Shown in pieces: positions 43,891 through 54,913 of a stretch of DNA of 64,000 bases. The notes beneath the pieces were generated by a model. That model saw nothing but the letters and a program-made list of their open reading frames with translations. It searched no databases and was not told the DNA's origin. The stretch is taken from the NCBI GenBank assembly GCA_023230455.1, contig JALNXH010000019.1:1-64000 (forward strand). The letters are read 5' to 3'. Position numbers and translations under genes: made by a program. The stretch is from Rhodocyclaceae bacterium. GTDB taxonomy: Bacteria > Pseudomonadota > Gammaproteobacteria > Burkholderiales > Rhodocyclaceae. Positions within the stretch are counted from its first letter, which is position 1. Every line of letters starts with the position of its first letter.

Positions 43891-44343
43891 ATGAGTACGA
43901 TCTGGAAACCCAATGTCACCGTCGCCGCGCTGATCCAACGCGACGGCCGCTACCTGCTGGTGGAGGAGGAAACCGACACCGGCATTCGTTTCAACCAGCC
44001 TGCCGGCCATCTCGACGAAGGCGAGTCGTTGGTCGCCGCCTGCGCGCGCGAAGCCCTTGAGGAAACCGCGTGGCAATTCAATCCCACAGCGCTGGTCGGC
44101 GTTTACCAGTGGCGGCGGCCGCAGGGCGACATCACCTACCTGCGATTCGCCTTCTGTGGCGATTTGGGCGGCCACGACCCGCAGCGCCCGTTGGATACCG
44201 GCATCCTGCGCGCAGTATGGATGACACCGGCGGAAATCCAGGCCAGCCGGGAGCAGCACCGCAGTCCGCTGATCTGGCAGTGCGTGCAAGACCATCTTGC
44301 CGGCCGCCGTTTCCCCCTGGACCTGATTCGCCACTACGACTGA
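43891..44343 (+). CDS. nudJ: Nudix phosphatase NudJ-like
   Basis: A 150-residue Nudix hydrolase. The Nudix box is complete: 'GHLDEGESLVAACAREALEE' at residues ~36-55 (G-x5-E-x7-RE-x2-EE). The flanking 'VTVAALIQRDGRYLLVEEET' and 'HRSPLIWQCVQDHLAGRRFP' match NudJ (thiamin-pyrophosphate and nucleotide phosphatase). It lies 3 bases upstream of mnmA, the same nudJ-mnmA pairing seen in many proteobacteria. Confidence 0.9.
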   Translation: MSTIWKPNVTVAALIQRDGRYLLVEEETDTGIRFNQPAGHLDEGESLVAACAREALEETAWQFNPTALVGVYQWRRPQGDITYLRFAFCGDLGGHDPQRPLDTGILRAVWMTPAEIQASREQHRSPLIWQCVQDHLAGRRFPLDLIRHYD

Positions 44344-44346
44344 ACT

Positions 44347-45426
44347 ATGAGCAAAGGAACGGTAATCGTCGGGCTTTCCGGCGGCGTGGATTCGTCGGTT
44401 GCAGCCCTGCTGCTGAAACAGGCGGGATGGAAAGTCATCGGCCTGTTCATGAAGAACTGGGAAGACGATGACGACGACGAGTACTGCTCGTCGCGCCAGG
44501 ATCTGGTCGATGCCGTCGCCGTCGCCGACACCCTCGGCATCGACATCGAGGTAGTGAATTTTTCCGCCGAATACAAGGAGCGGGTGTTCGCCGATTTCCT
44601 CCGCGAATACCAGGCTGGCCGGACACCGAACCCCGACGTACTGTGCAATTCGGAAATCAAGTTCAAGGCCTTCCTCGACCATGCGGTGCAGCTCGGCGCC
44701 GACCGCATTGCCACCGGACACTATGCCCAGGTGCGGGAGTTTCTCGGCGAGTTCCAGTTGCTCAAGGCCGAGGACGGAACCAAGGACCAGAGCTACTTTC
44801 TCCACCGCCTGAACCAGGCCCAGCTGGCGAAGACCCTGTTCCCCATCGGTCATCTCTACAAGCGCGACGTGCGGCGGATGGCCGAGGAAGCCGGCCTTGC
44901 CAATCATGCGAAGAAGGATTCGACCGGAATCTGCTTCATCGGCGAACGGCCGTTCCGCGAATTCCTCCAACGCTACCTGCCGATGCAACCGGGCGAGATT
45001 CGCAATCTCGACGACGACCGCGTGATGGGCCGGCACCAGGGATTGATGTACCACACCCTCGGCCAGCGCGACGGCCTCGGCATCGGCGGCGTCAAGGGTG
45101 CCCCGGAACTGCCCTGGTATGTGGCGGCAAAGGACATGGCGAAGAACGTCCTCTATGTCGTGCAGGGGCACGACCATCCGGCGTTGCTGCGTGATCGCCT
45201 GACGGCCATCGACCTGTCCTGGGTCTCGGGCCGGATGCCGCACACACATTGGGTGTACACCGCAAAGGCCCGTTACCGCCAGCCCGACGCGCCGTGCGAA
45301 ATCGAATCGGTGGATGCGGTGCGCTGCGAGGTGGATTTTGCAGCGCCGCAATGGGCGATCACCCCCGGACAGAGCGTAGTGATCTACGAAAGCCGGGTAT
45401 GTCTGGGCGGCGGAGTGATTGCCTGA
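44347..45426 (+). CDS. mnmA: tRNA-specific 2-thiouridylase MnmA
   Basis: Makes 2-thiouridine at the wobble position of tRNA-Lys, -Glu and -Gln. The PP-loop is 'GLSGGVDSSVAALLLKQ' (residues ~8-24), then 'GRTPNPDVLCNSEIKF' with the first catalytic Cys (~99) and 'KKDSTGICFIGERPFREFL' with the second (~200). The 359 residues end in the usual beta-barrel. It is 3 bases after nudJ and convergent with the GST gene. Confidence 0.96.
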   Translation: MSKGTVIVGLSGGVDSSVAALLLKQAGWKVIGLFMKNWEDDDDDEYCSSRQDLVDAVAVADTLGIDIEVVNFSAEYKERVFADFLREYQAGRTPNPDVLCNSEIKFKAFLDHAVQLGADRIATGHYAQVREFLGEFQLLKAEDGTKDQSYFLHRLNQAQLAKTLFPIGHLYKRDVRRMAEEAGLANHAKKDSTGICFIGERPFREFLQRYLPMQPGEIRNLDDDRVMGRHQGLMYHTLGQRDGLGIGGVKGAPELPWYVAAKDMAKNVLYVVQGHDHPALLRDRLTAIDLSWVSGRMPHTHWVYTAKARYRQPDAPCEIESVDAVRCEVDFAAPQWAITPGQSVVIYESRVCLGGGVIA

Positions 45427-45465
45427 CCCGCCGCCGTCCTCCGGTCGGTGGATGACCGCTTCCGC

Positions 45466-46074
45466 TCAGACTCTGGGTACGGTTTCGGCGAACGACGAAC
45501 GCTGCATCAGCTTGTCGTGCAGCCGGTCGAGGTTGGGATAGGCGCTGCGCCAGTCGATGTCGGCGAAACGCAGGTCGAGATAGCCGAGCGCACAGCCGAC
45601 CGCGATGTCGGCGAGGCCGAAGGGCGTACCCATGCACCAAGCGTTGTCGCCGAGTTCGCGCGACATCCATTCCAGGCAGCTATGGATCACCATGCGATTG
45701 CGCTCGATCGATGCCGGGCTACGTTCGTTTTCCGGTCGTACCGACTCCATCCGCGCACTGACCGCCGCGTCGAGCAGACCGTCGGCGAGGGCCTCGCGAC
45801 GCTTCACCTCAATACGTTCCCGGCTCGGTTGCGGCAGCAGCTTGTTGTTCGGCGCGGCACTGTCCAGATACTCGACGATCACCGGCGAATCGAAGATCGC
45901 GCTGTCGTCGTCGAGCACCAGCACCGGCACGCGGGCCAGCGGGTTGTATCGGCGCACGGGGCCGTCGGGATCGCTGGCGATGACGATCTGAAACTCGTAG
46001 TCGATCTTCTTTTCTGCGAGGACGACGCGGACTTTGCGGACGTAGGGACTGGTAATCGAACCGAGAAGCTTCAT
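45466..46074 (-). CDS. Glutathione S-transferase
   Basis: A 202-residue cytosolic GST. The thioredoxin-like N-domain has 'LLGSITSPYVRKVRVVLAEK' with the Ser/Tyr region that activates glutathione, 'RVPVLVLDDDSAIFDSPVIV' with the cis-Pro and the Asp-Ser glutathione contact, then the helical C-domain ending in 'ADIDWRSAYPNLDRLHDKLM'. It resembles the YibF-type beta/nu-like GSTs of proteobacteria. The substrate is unknown. Confidence 0.88.
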   Translation of the reverse strand: MKLLGSITSPYVRKVRVVLAEKKIDYEFQIVIASDPDGPVRRYNPLARVPVLVLDDDSAIFDSPVIVEYLDSAAPNNKLLPQPSRERIEVKRREALADGLLDAAVSARMESVRPENERSPASIERNRMVIHSCLEWMSRELGDNAWCMGTPFGLADIAVGCALGYLDLRFADIDWRSAYPNLDRLHDKLMQRSSFAETVPRV

Positions 46075-46139
46075 TGGGATACGTGGGGCAAAGTGCCGTT
46101 GTTGTGAGCAAAAAGTATATCACCGGCCCCATCGCCGCC

Positions 46140-46175
46140 CGCCCCGGGGCCGGGGCCGCCGCCGGGCCCGGGGCG
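46140..46175. repeat. Very GC-rich hairpin between GST and purB
   Basis: CGCCCCGGG pairs with CCCGGGGCG around an 18-base all-G/C loop that can itself fold. It lies in the 160-base divergent region, 59 bases before purB. No T-tract follows on either strand, so it is not a standard terminator. Confidence 0.55.
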
Positions 46176-46234
46176 ACTGGGACCGCATGATAAAATTCGT
46201 CTTCAAACACCCCCATGCCCCGACTGTTTCCGCC

Positions 46235-47599
46235 ATGTCCTTCACCCTCACCGCCCTCTCCCCCCTCGACGGACGCTACGCAGAAAAGCTCGAACCCCTG
46301 CGCGCCGACTTTTCCGAATTTGGCCTGATCCGCAACCGTGTTCGCGTCGAAGTCGAATGGCTCAAGGCGCTCGCCGGCGCCTCCGAACTGGTGGAAATCG
46401 CACCCTTTTCCGCCGCCACGGTGGCTGAGCTGGACGCGCTGGTGAGCGACTTCGCCGTGGCCGATGCGGCGGCGATCAAGGACATCGAACGGCGCACCAA
46501 CCATGACGTCAAGGCCATGGAATACTGGCTCAAGGACCGCCTGGACGACAATGCGGAAGTGATGCGGGTGACCGAATTCATCCATTTCGCCTGCACCTCG
46601 GAAGACATCAACAACCTGTCCCACGCACTGATGCTGCGCGACGGCCTGCAACGCAGCCTGCTGCCCGCCATCGATGGCATCGTCGCCCGCTTCCGCGAAC
46701 TCGCCCACACCCTCGCCGATCTGCCGATGCTGTCGCGCACTCATGGCCAGCCGGCCAGCCCGACCACCCTGGGCAAGGAAATGGCCAACGTCTGCGCCCG
46801 TCTGCAGCGCGACCGCGCACGTATCGCGGCGGTGGCGATGAGTGCCAAGTTCAACGGCGCGGTGGGCAACTACAACGCCCATCTCTCGGCCTATCCGGCG
46901 TTCGACTGGGAAGGTTTCAACCGCCGCTTCATCGAAGCGTTCGGCCTCGAATTCAATCCTTACACCATCCAGATCGAGCCGCATGACGCAATGGCCGAAC
47001 TGTTCGACGCCATCGCCCGCTTCAACACCGTGCTGATCGACGCCGACCGCGACATCTGGCAATACATCTCGCTCGGCTACTTCAAGCAAAAGCTGAAGGC
47101 CGGCGAAATCGGCTCGTCCACCATGCCGCACAAGGTGAATCCGATCGACTTCGAGAACTCCGAAGGCAACCTCGGCCTCGCCAATGCCGTGCTGCGGCAC
47201 CTGGCCGACAAGCTGCCGATTTCGCGCATGCAGCGCGACCTGACCGACTCCACGGTGCTGCGCAATATGGGCGTCGCTTTCGGCTACAGCCTACTCGCCT
47301 ACGACTCCTGCCTGCGCGGCTTGAACAAGCTGGAAGCCGCTCCCGAGCGCCTGGCCGCCGACCTCGACGCCTGCTGGGAGGTTCTCGCCGAACCGGTGCA
47401 GACGGTGATGCGCCGCTACGGTGTGGAGAACCCCTACGAGCAGTTGAAGGAACTCACCCGCGGCAAGGGCATCGAGAAGGATGCGCTGCACACCTTCATC
47501 CGCACCCTGGCCATTCCCGACGACGAAAAGCAGCGCCTGCTCGAAATGACCCCGGGCAATTACCTGGGCAAAGCGGCGGAGCTGGCGCGCCGCATCTGA
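46235..47599 (+). CDS. purB: Adenylosuccinate lyase
   Basis: Cleaves SAICAR and adenylosuccinate in purine synthesis. The 454-residue protein starts 'LTALSPLDGRYAEKLEPLRA', typical of the long gamma/beta-proteobacterial PurB, and has 'HFACTSEDINNLSHALMLRD', 'TLPMLSRTHGQPASPTTLGK'-like catalytic His region, and the superfamily signature 'GSSTMPHKVNPIDFENSEGN' (residues ~304-323). The ATG at 46235 is used; an upstream ATG at 46187 has no family support. Confidence 0.96.
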   Translation: MSFTLTALSPLDGRYAEKLEPLRADFSEFGLIRNRVRVEVEWLKALAGASELVEIAPFSAATVAELDALVSDFAVADAAAIKDIERRTNHDVKAMEYWLKDRLDDNAEVMRVTEFIHFACTSEDINNLSHALMLRDGLQRSLLPAIDGIVARFRELAHTLADLPMLSRTHGQPASPTTLGKEMANVCARLQRDRARIAAVAMSAKFNGAVGNYNAHLSAYPAFDWEGFNRRFIEAFGLEFNPYTIQIEPHDAMAELFDAIARFNTVLIDADRDIWQYISLGYFKQKLKAGEIGSSTMPHKVNPIDFENSEGNLGLANAVLRHLADKLPISRMQRDLTDSTVLRNMGVAFGYSLLAYDSCLRGLNKLEAAPERLAADLDACWEVLAEPVQTVMRRYGVENPYEQLKELTRGKGIEKDALHTFIRTLAIPDDEKQRLLEMTPGNYLGKAAELARRI

Positions 47600-47612
47600 C
47601 GCGCTTCCGCGC

Positions 47613-48296
47613 TCAGCGCGTCATCGTCCTGACGCCCTCGGCCGTCGCCAGCAGCAGCACATCGGCGCCGCGCCGCGCAAACAAGCCGTTGGTGACCACG
47701 CCGACAATCTGGTTCAGCTCGGTTTCCAATCCGGCCGGATCGGTAATGCTCAAACCATGCACGTCGATGATCGCGTTGCCATTGTCGGTGACCACGCCGG
47801 CGCGCAATTTCGGCTGACCGCCAAGTTTGCCCAAGGCGCGCGCCACTTGGGCGCAGGCCATCGGGATGACCTCGATGGGTAGCGGGAATGTGCCGAGGGT
47901 TTGCACCAGCTTGCTCTGATCGCAAACACAGACGAAGGTTTTTGCAACGGCGGCGACAATTTTCTCCCGTGTCAGCGCAGCGCCGCCGCCCTTGATCATT
48001 TCCAGTCGTGCGGTAATTTCGTCGGCACCGTCGACATACACCGGAATCTCGCGGCCGGCCTCGACCACCGCGTTGAGTTCCAGCACCTCGATGCCGTACC
48101 CCTCCAGGCGTTTCTTCGAGGCTTCGGAACTGGCCACGGTACCGCCGAGGCGGCCCTTGATCGCCGCCAGTTCATCGATGAAAAGATTGGCCGTCGAGCC
48201 AGTGCCGACGCCGACGATGGCGCCTTCCGGTACATGGCTGACCACATAGTCGCGCGCAGCGCGGGCGACGGCTTGCTTGAGTTCGTCCTGAGTCAT
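47613..48296 (-). CDS. rpiA: Ribose-5-phosphate isomerase A
   Basis: Interconverts ribose- and ribulose-5-phosphate. The 227-residue protein has 'GAIVGVGTGSTANLFIDELA' (phosphate loop, residues ~25-44), 'VDGADEITARLEMIKGGGAA' with catalytic Asp and Glu, 'LTREKIVAAVAK' with the conserved Lys, and 'VVTDNGNAIIDVHGL'. It lies 14 bases downstream of lpdA on the same strand. Confidence 0.96.
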   Translation of the reverse strand: MTQDELKQAVARAARDYVVSHVPEGAIVGVGTGSTANLFIDELAAIKGRLGGTVASSEASKKRLEGYGIEVLELNAVVEAGREIPVYVDGADEITARLEMIKGGGAALTREKIVAAVAKTFVCVCDQSKLVQTLGTFPLPIEVIPMACAQVARALGKLGGQPKLRAGVVTDNGNAIIDVHGLSITDPAGLETELNQIVGVVTNGLFARRGADVLLLATAEGVRTMTR

Positions 48297-48310
48297 GATC
48301 GATGCATTTC

Positions 48311-50104
48311 CTACGGTTTTCTACGTGAAGGGGGCAGATCGGTACAACTGCCGTGCGCCACTTCGGCCGCCAGGCCGATGCTCTCGCCCAGCGTCGGGTG
48401 CGGATGGATGGTCTTGCCGATATCCACTGCGTCGGCGCCCATCTCGATGGCCAGTGCGATCTCGCCGATCATGTCGCCGGCGCCGGGGCCGACGATGCCG
48501 CCGCCGATGATACGACGGCTTTCGGCGTCGAACACCAGTTTGGTAAAGCCGTATTCGGCGCCGTTGGCGATGGCGCGGCCGGAAGCGGCCCAGGGGAATT
48601 TGGCGCTGTTCACCGCGCGCCCGACTTTCTTCGCTTCGTCCTCGCCGACGCCGACCCAGGCCACTTCGGGGTGCGTGTAGGCGACGCCTGGGATCACCGT
48701 CGCGTCGAAGAAGCTCTTCTGCCCGGCGGCGACTTCGGCGGCAACGTGGCCTTCATGCACCGCCTTGTGCGCCAGCATCGGCTGGCCGACGATGTCGCCG
48801 ATAGCGAAGATATGAGGCACGTTGGTGCGCATCTGCGTGTCGACTGGAATGAAGCCGCGTGCATCGACAGCGATACCGGCCTTGTCGGCACCGATCTTGC
48901 CGCCGTTGGGCGCACGCCCGGCCGCTTGCAGGATCAGGTCGTAGCGCTGCGTCTCGGCCGGGGCGTTCTCGCCTTCGAAGCTGACCCAGAGGCCGTCGGG
49001 CTTAGCCTCGACGGCGGCGGTGCGGGTCTTCAGCATCACCTTGCCGAAGCGCTGGGCGTTTTGCTTTTCCCAGACCTTGACCAGATCGCGGTCCGGACCC
49101 TGCATCAGGCCATCGAGCATTTCCACCACATCGACACGGGCGCCGAGGGTCGAGTACACCGTCGCCATTTCGAGGCCGATGATGCCGCCGCCGATCACCA
49201 GCATGCGTTCCGGTTTGCCGCGCAGTTCGAGGGCGCCGGTGGAATCGACGATGCGCGGATCGTCGGGCAGGAACGGCAGATGCACGGCCTGCGAGCCGGC
49301 CGCGACGATGGCCTGCTTGAAGCCGATCACCTTCTTTTCGCCGGTCTTGTCCTGGCCGGCGCCAGCGGTGATTTCCACCTCAAGGTGCTGCGCATCGATA
49401 AAACGGCCGAAGCCGCGCAGCACCTCGACCTTGCGCGCTTTGGCCATGCCGGCAAGGCCGGTGGTCAGCTTGCCGACGACTTTTTCCTTGTGCCCGCGCA
49501 GCTTGTCGACGTCTACCCGGGGCGCGGCGAAACTGATGCCCGCCTCCAGCACACGGGCCGCGTCCTCGATCACCGCGACGACATGCAGCAGCGCTTTGGA
49601 TGGAATGCAGCCGACATTGAGGCAGACGCCGCCGAGCTGGCCGTACCGCTCGACGATCACCGTCTTTAGCCCCAGGTCGGCGGCGCGAAAAGCTGCGGAA
49701 TAACCGCCGGGGCCACCGCCGAGGACGAGTAAATCGTAGTCGGTGGGAAGCGGTGAGGGGGCAGCGGTGAGGGGTAAGGGGTTCGCTGTAAGCGGTGGCT
49801 GAGTGAGAGTGGTTGCTGGAGCGGCCGCCGGTTCTTGTGCTTCACCGCTGACCGCTTCCTGCTCGTGCTTCTCAAGCAGAACGATCAGCGACCCCTCGGC
49901 CACCTTGTCGCCAATCTTCACCTTCACTTCCTTCACCACCCCCGCCGACGGTGACGGCACATCCATCGTCGCCTTGTCCGACTCCAACGTCAGCAGACTC
50001 TCCTCCGCCTCCACCCGGTCTCCCACCTTCACCGCAATCTCAATCACCGGAACGTCCTTGTAGCCCCCAATGTCCGGTACCTTCACTTCAATCAATGAGC
50101 TCAT
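48311..50104 (-). CDS. lpdA: Dihydrolipoyl dehydrogenase with N-terminal lipoyl domain (PDH E3)
   Basis: Reoxidises the dihydrolipoyl group of pyruvate dehydrogenase with NAD+. At 597 residues it is longer than plain E3 (~475) because residues 1-80 are a lipoyl domain with the modified Lys in 'ESDKATMDVP', joined by an Ala/Pro/Thr linker. The E3 part has FAD-binding 'LLVLGGGPGGYSAAFRAADL', the redox disulphide 'GGVCLNVGCIPSKALLH', NAD-binding 'LVIGGGIIGLEMATVYSTLG' and the catalytic 'HPHPTLGE' His-Glu. Its lipoyl domain is nearly identical in DNA to that of aceF. It is the last PDH gene, 4 bases after the proteasome-like gene. Confidence 0.96.
   Translation of the reverse strand: MSSLIEVKVPDIGGYKDVPVIEIAVKVGDRVEAEESLLTLESDKATMDVPSPSAGVVKEVKVKIGDKVAEGSLIVLLEKHEQEAVSGEAQEPAAAPATTLTQPPLTANPLPLTAAPSPLPTDYDLLVLGGGPGGYSAAFRAADLGLKTVIVERYGQLGGVCLNVGCIPSKALLHVVAVIEDAARVLEAGISFAAPRVDVDKLRGHKEKVVGKLTTGLAGMAKARKVEVLRGFGRFIDAQHLEVEITAGAGQDKTGEKKVIGFKQAIVAAGSQAVHLPFLPDDPRIVDSTGALELRGKPERMLVIGGGIIGLEMATVYSTLGARVDVVEMLDGLMQGPDRDLVKVWEKQNAQRFGKVMLKTRTAAVEAKPDGLWVSFEGENAPAETQRYDLILQAAGRAPNGGKIGADKAGIAVDARGFIPVDTQMRTNVPHIFAIGDIVGQPMLAHKAVHEGHVAAEVAAGQKSFFDATVIPGVAYTHPEVAWVGVGEDEAKKVGRAVNSAKFPWAASGRAIANGAEYGFTKLVFDAESRRIIGGGIVGPGAGDMIGEIALAIEMGADAVDIGKTIHPHPTLGESIGLAAEVAHGSCTDLPPSRRKP
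49871..50104 (-). repeat. Lipoyl-domain direct repeat, copy in lpdA
   Basis: These 234 bases align without gaps to 51806-52039 (start of aceF), with only about six differences, three of them in the last 220 bases. Protein divergence inside the domain is two residues. Confidence 0.93.
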
Positions 50105-50108
50105 CGCA

Positions 50109-50678
50109 TCAGACCTTCAGCTTTTCGCTGTAGGACACCACCGGGCCGCCCGATGCGGTGTCGAATTCGATTCCGGCAGCGACGCCGACGCGGGCGATCG
50201 CCTGCGCATCGGCCGCCTGGTCGTAGGCCGCATGCATTGCGCCGAGCGCAAAATTGCGGCCGGACCCGATGCCCCAGAACAGATCGAACTCGAATACCTC
50301 GCGCAGCGAAAACACGCCGTAGATGCCCGACGCGTTGGCTATCAGCGCGGTGATCTGCGACGATTCGTAGGGATCGTCGTCGTCTTCCTTGGGATTCAGA
50401 TAGGCGTGTTCCTTAAGGATCGGATGCAGCTGGCGGAAGGTTTCGTACACCTCCATGCGCGAGCCGAAGCGCACATTGTCCAGCCGCGCCATGGCCGAAA
50501 GCAGCACCAGGTGATGCGCAGAGCTGCCGCAGACGCCGACCCAGGAATCGCCGACACGGAGGATCTTGTCGTGCTCGCCCTTGTAGGAGCGGCCGAGTCG
50601 GGTATCGCCGAAGCTGGTCATCGAGTCGGCGGCAATCGCCACCTGGTCGCCTTTTTTCACTACCGTAATCGTGGTCAC
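50109..50678 (-). CDS. HslV-like Ntn hydrolase (betaproteobacterial proteasome homologue)
   Basis: A 189-residue self-compartmentalising protease-like protein of the proteasome beta/HslV fold. After Met removal it starts with Thr ('TTITVVKKGDQVAIAADSMT'), matching the catalytic Thr1 of HslV, with the conserved Asp near 17 (AADS) and Lys near 33-38 ('GEHDKILRV'). Glycine motifs 'VGVCGSSAH' and 'FWGIGSGRNFALGAM' match the family. No HslU-like ATPase gene is near. This fits the class named betaproteobacterial proteasome homologue (BPH), whose substrates are unknown. It starts with GTG overlapping the aceF stop by 4 bases and is followed by lpdA, so it is made with the PDH complex. Confidence 0.85.
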   Translation of the reverse strand: MTTITVVKKGDQVAIAADSMTSFGDTRLGRSYKGEHDKILRVGDSWVGVCGSSAHHLVLLSAMARLDNVRFGSRMEVYETFRQLHPILKEHAYLNPKEDDDDPYESSQITALIANASGIYGVFSLREVFEFDLFWGIGSGRNFALGAMHAAYDQAADAQAIARVGVAAGIEFDTASGGPVVSYSEKLKV

Positions 50679-52039
50679 AGCGTGGCCCTCCGCAGGTCGG
50701 CGAGCAGTTCGCCAAGATGGACAACGAAGCGCGCCGCCGCCGCACCGTCGATGACGCGATGATCATAGGACAACGAGAGCGGCAGCATTTGCCGCGGGAC
50801 GAAAGACTCGCCGTTCCACACCGGGCGCAACTGGGTTTTCGAAACCCCGAGGATGGCCACCTCCGGTGCGTTGATGATCGGCGTGAAAGCAGTGCCGCCG
50901 ATGCCGCCGAGACTGGAAATGGAGAAGCAGCCGCCGCTCATCTCAGCCGGTCCGATCTTGCCGTCGCGCGCCTTCTTCGCCAGCTCGGCGGTCTCCGCGG
51001 CGAGCTGCAGCACGCCTTTGCGGTCGGCGTCGCGGATCACCGGCACCACCAGTCCGTTCGGCGTATCGGCGGCGAAGCCAATGTGGACGTACTGCTTCAA
51101 CACAAGCGTGTCTCCATCAAGCGAGGCGTTGAATTCGGGAAATCGCTTCAGCGCCGCGACGCAGGCCTTGATGATGAACGCCAGCATGGTGAGCTTAGGC
51201 GTGGCGGCGTGGCGCTCGTTTTCCTTGTTGATGCGGACACGGAAGGCTTCGAGATCGGTGATGTCGGCTTCGTCGAACTGCGTGACGTGGGGAATCATCG
51301 CCCAGTTGCGCGCCAGATTGGCGCCGGAGATTTTCTTGATCCGCGACAGCGGCCGGGTTTCGATCGGACCAAACTTGGCGAAGTCCACCTGCGGCCAGGG
51401 CAGCAGGTTGAGGCTACCACCGCTGGCCATCGGTGGCGCGACCGGCGGCATGCTGACGATGCCCTTGACGAACGCCACCACATCTTCGCGGGTGATGCGG
51501 CCCTTCGGCCCATTGCCGGAAATCTTGCCAATGTCGGCACCAAGCTCACGCGCGAAAGCGCGCACCGACGGACTGGCGTGGGCCTTGTGGCCGCCCAGAA
51601 CATCGGCAGCGGTTTCCTGCGCCGTCGGAATATGCACGGGCATGGGGGCCGCGATCGGCTCCATTTCCGAAAGGGACGAGGGACGGGGGACGAGGGACGG
51701 GGATGGCGCCGCAGCAGAGACTGGAAGAGAGGCCAGTGCAGCAACGTGAGCAGCGGAGTCGCCGCTCAGGGTTTTCCCCGGCTCCCGTTCCCCTTTCTCG
51801 CTGCCCTCAAGCACGACAATCAGCGACCCCTCGGCCACCTTGTCGCCAATCTTCACCTTCACTTCCTTCACCACCCCCGCCGACGGCGACGGCACATCCA
51901 TCGTCGCCTTGTCCGACTCCAACGTCAGCAGACTCTCCTCCGCCTCCACCCGGTCTCCCGCCTTCACCGCAATCTCAATCACCGGAACATCCTTGTAGCC
52001 CCCAATGTCCGGTACCTTCACTTCAATCAATGAGCTCAT
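50675..52039 (-). CDS. aceF: Pyruvate dehydrogenase E2 (dihydrolipoamide acetyltransferase)
   Basis: Core acetyltransferase of pyruvate dehydrogenase. The 454-residue protein has one N-terminal lipoyl domain (Lys in 'ESDKATMDVP'), an Ala/Pro/Ser linker, a peripheral-subunit-binding domain ('ASPSVRAFARELGADIGKIS', ~residues 155-175) and the catalytic domain with 'MIPHVTQFDEADIT', 'HIGFAADTPNGLVVPVI' and the active-site 'YDHRVIDGAAAARF'. E. coli E2 has three lipoyl domains; here there is one, with another on E3. It lies 12 bases after aceE. Confidence 0.95.
   Translation of the reverse strand: MSSLIEVKVPDIGGYKDVPVIEIAVKAGDRVEAEESLLTLESDKATMDVPSPSAGVVKEVKVKIGDKVAEGSLIVVLEGSEKGEREPGKTLSGDSAAHVAALASLPVSAAAPSPSLVPRPSSLSEMEPIAAPMPVHIPTAQETAADVLGGHKAHASPSVRAFARELGADIGKISGNGPKGRITREDVVAFVKGIVSMPPVAPPMASGGSLNLLPWPQVDFAKFGPIETRPLSRIKKISGANLARNWAMIPHVTQFDEADITDLEAFRVRINKENERHAATPKLTMLAFIIKACVAALKRFPEFNASLDGDTLVLKQYVHIGFAADTPNGLVVPVIRDADRKGVLQLAAETAELAKKARDGKIGPAEMSGGCFSISSLGGIGGTAFTPIINAPEVAILGVSKTQLRPVWNGESFVPRQMLPLSLSYDHRVIDGAAAARFVVHLGELLADLRRATL
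51806..52039 (-). repeat. Lipoyl-domain direct repeat, copy in aceF
   Basis: Partner of 49871-50104. The match begins in the linker and ends exactly at the two start codons; the bases beyond the ATG differ. Confidence 0.93.
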
Positions 52040-52051
52040 CGAGCGCGCTCC

Positions 52052-54733
<2,682 letters not shown>

Positions 54734-54913
54734 CGTGTGCCTCGCGCGGGTTATGCGATAGCCGCGGATAGCGGTACGCGGATGGGGAATGTTTGCTTGA
54801 TCTAAGCGAGCCCGTATATTGTGCAACACGCGGAGCCGGTTTGAACGTCTGCTGTCATATACAGGACTCGCGCAAAGCCCGGCGCAGAGCGCGATTCGGT
54901 GGAGGGAAAGAAC

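Noticed and set aside
42490..45351. 953-codon open frame on the minus strand
   Set aside because: It lies antisense to the multicopper oxidase, nudJ and mnmA, which have complete family motifs. Long antisense frames are expected from GC-rich codon use; the peptide has no recognisable domain.
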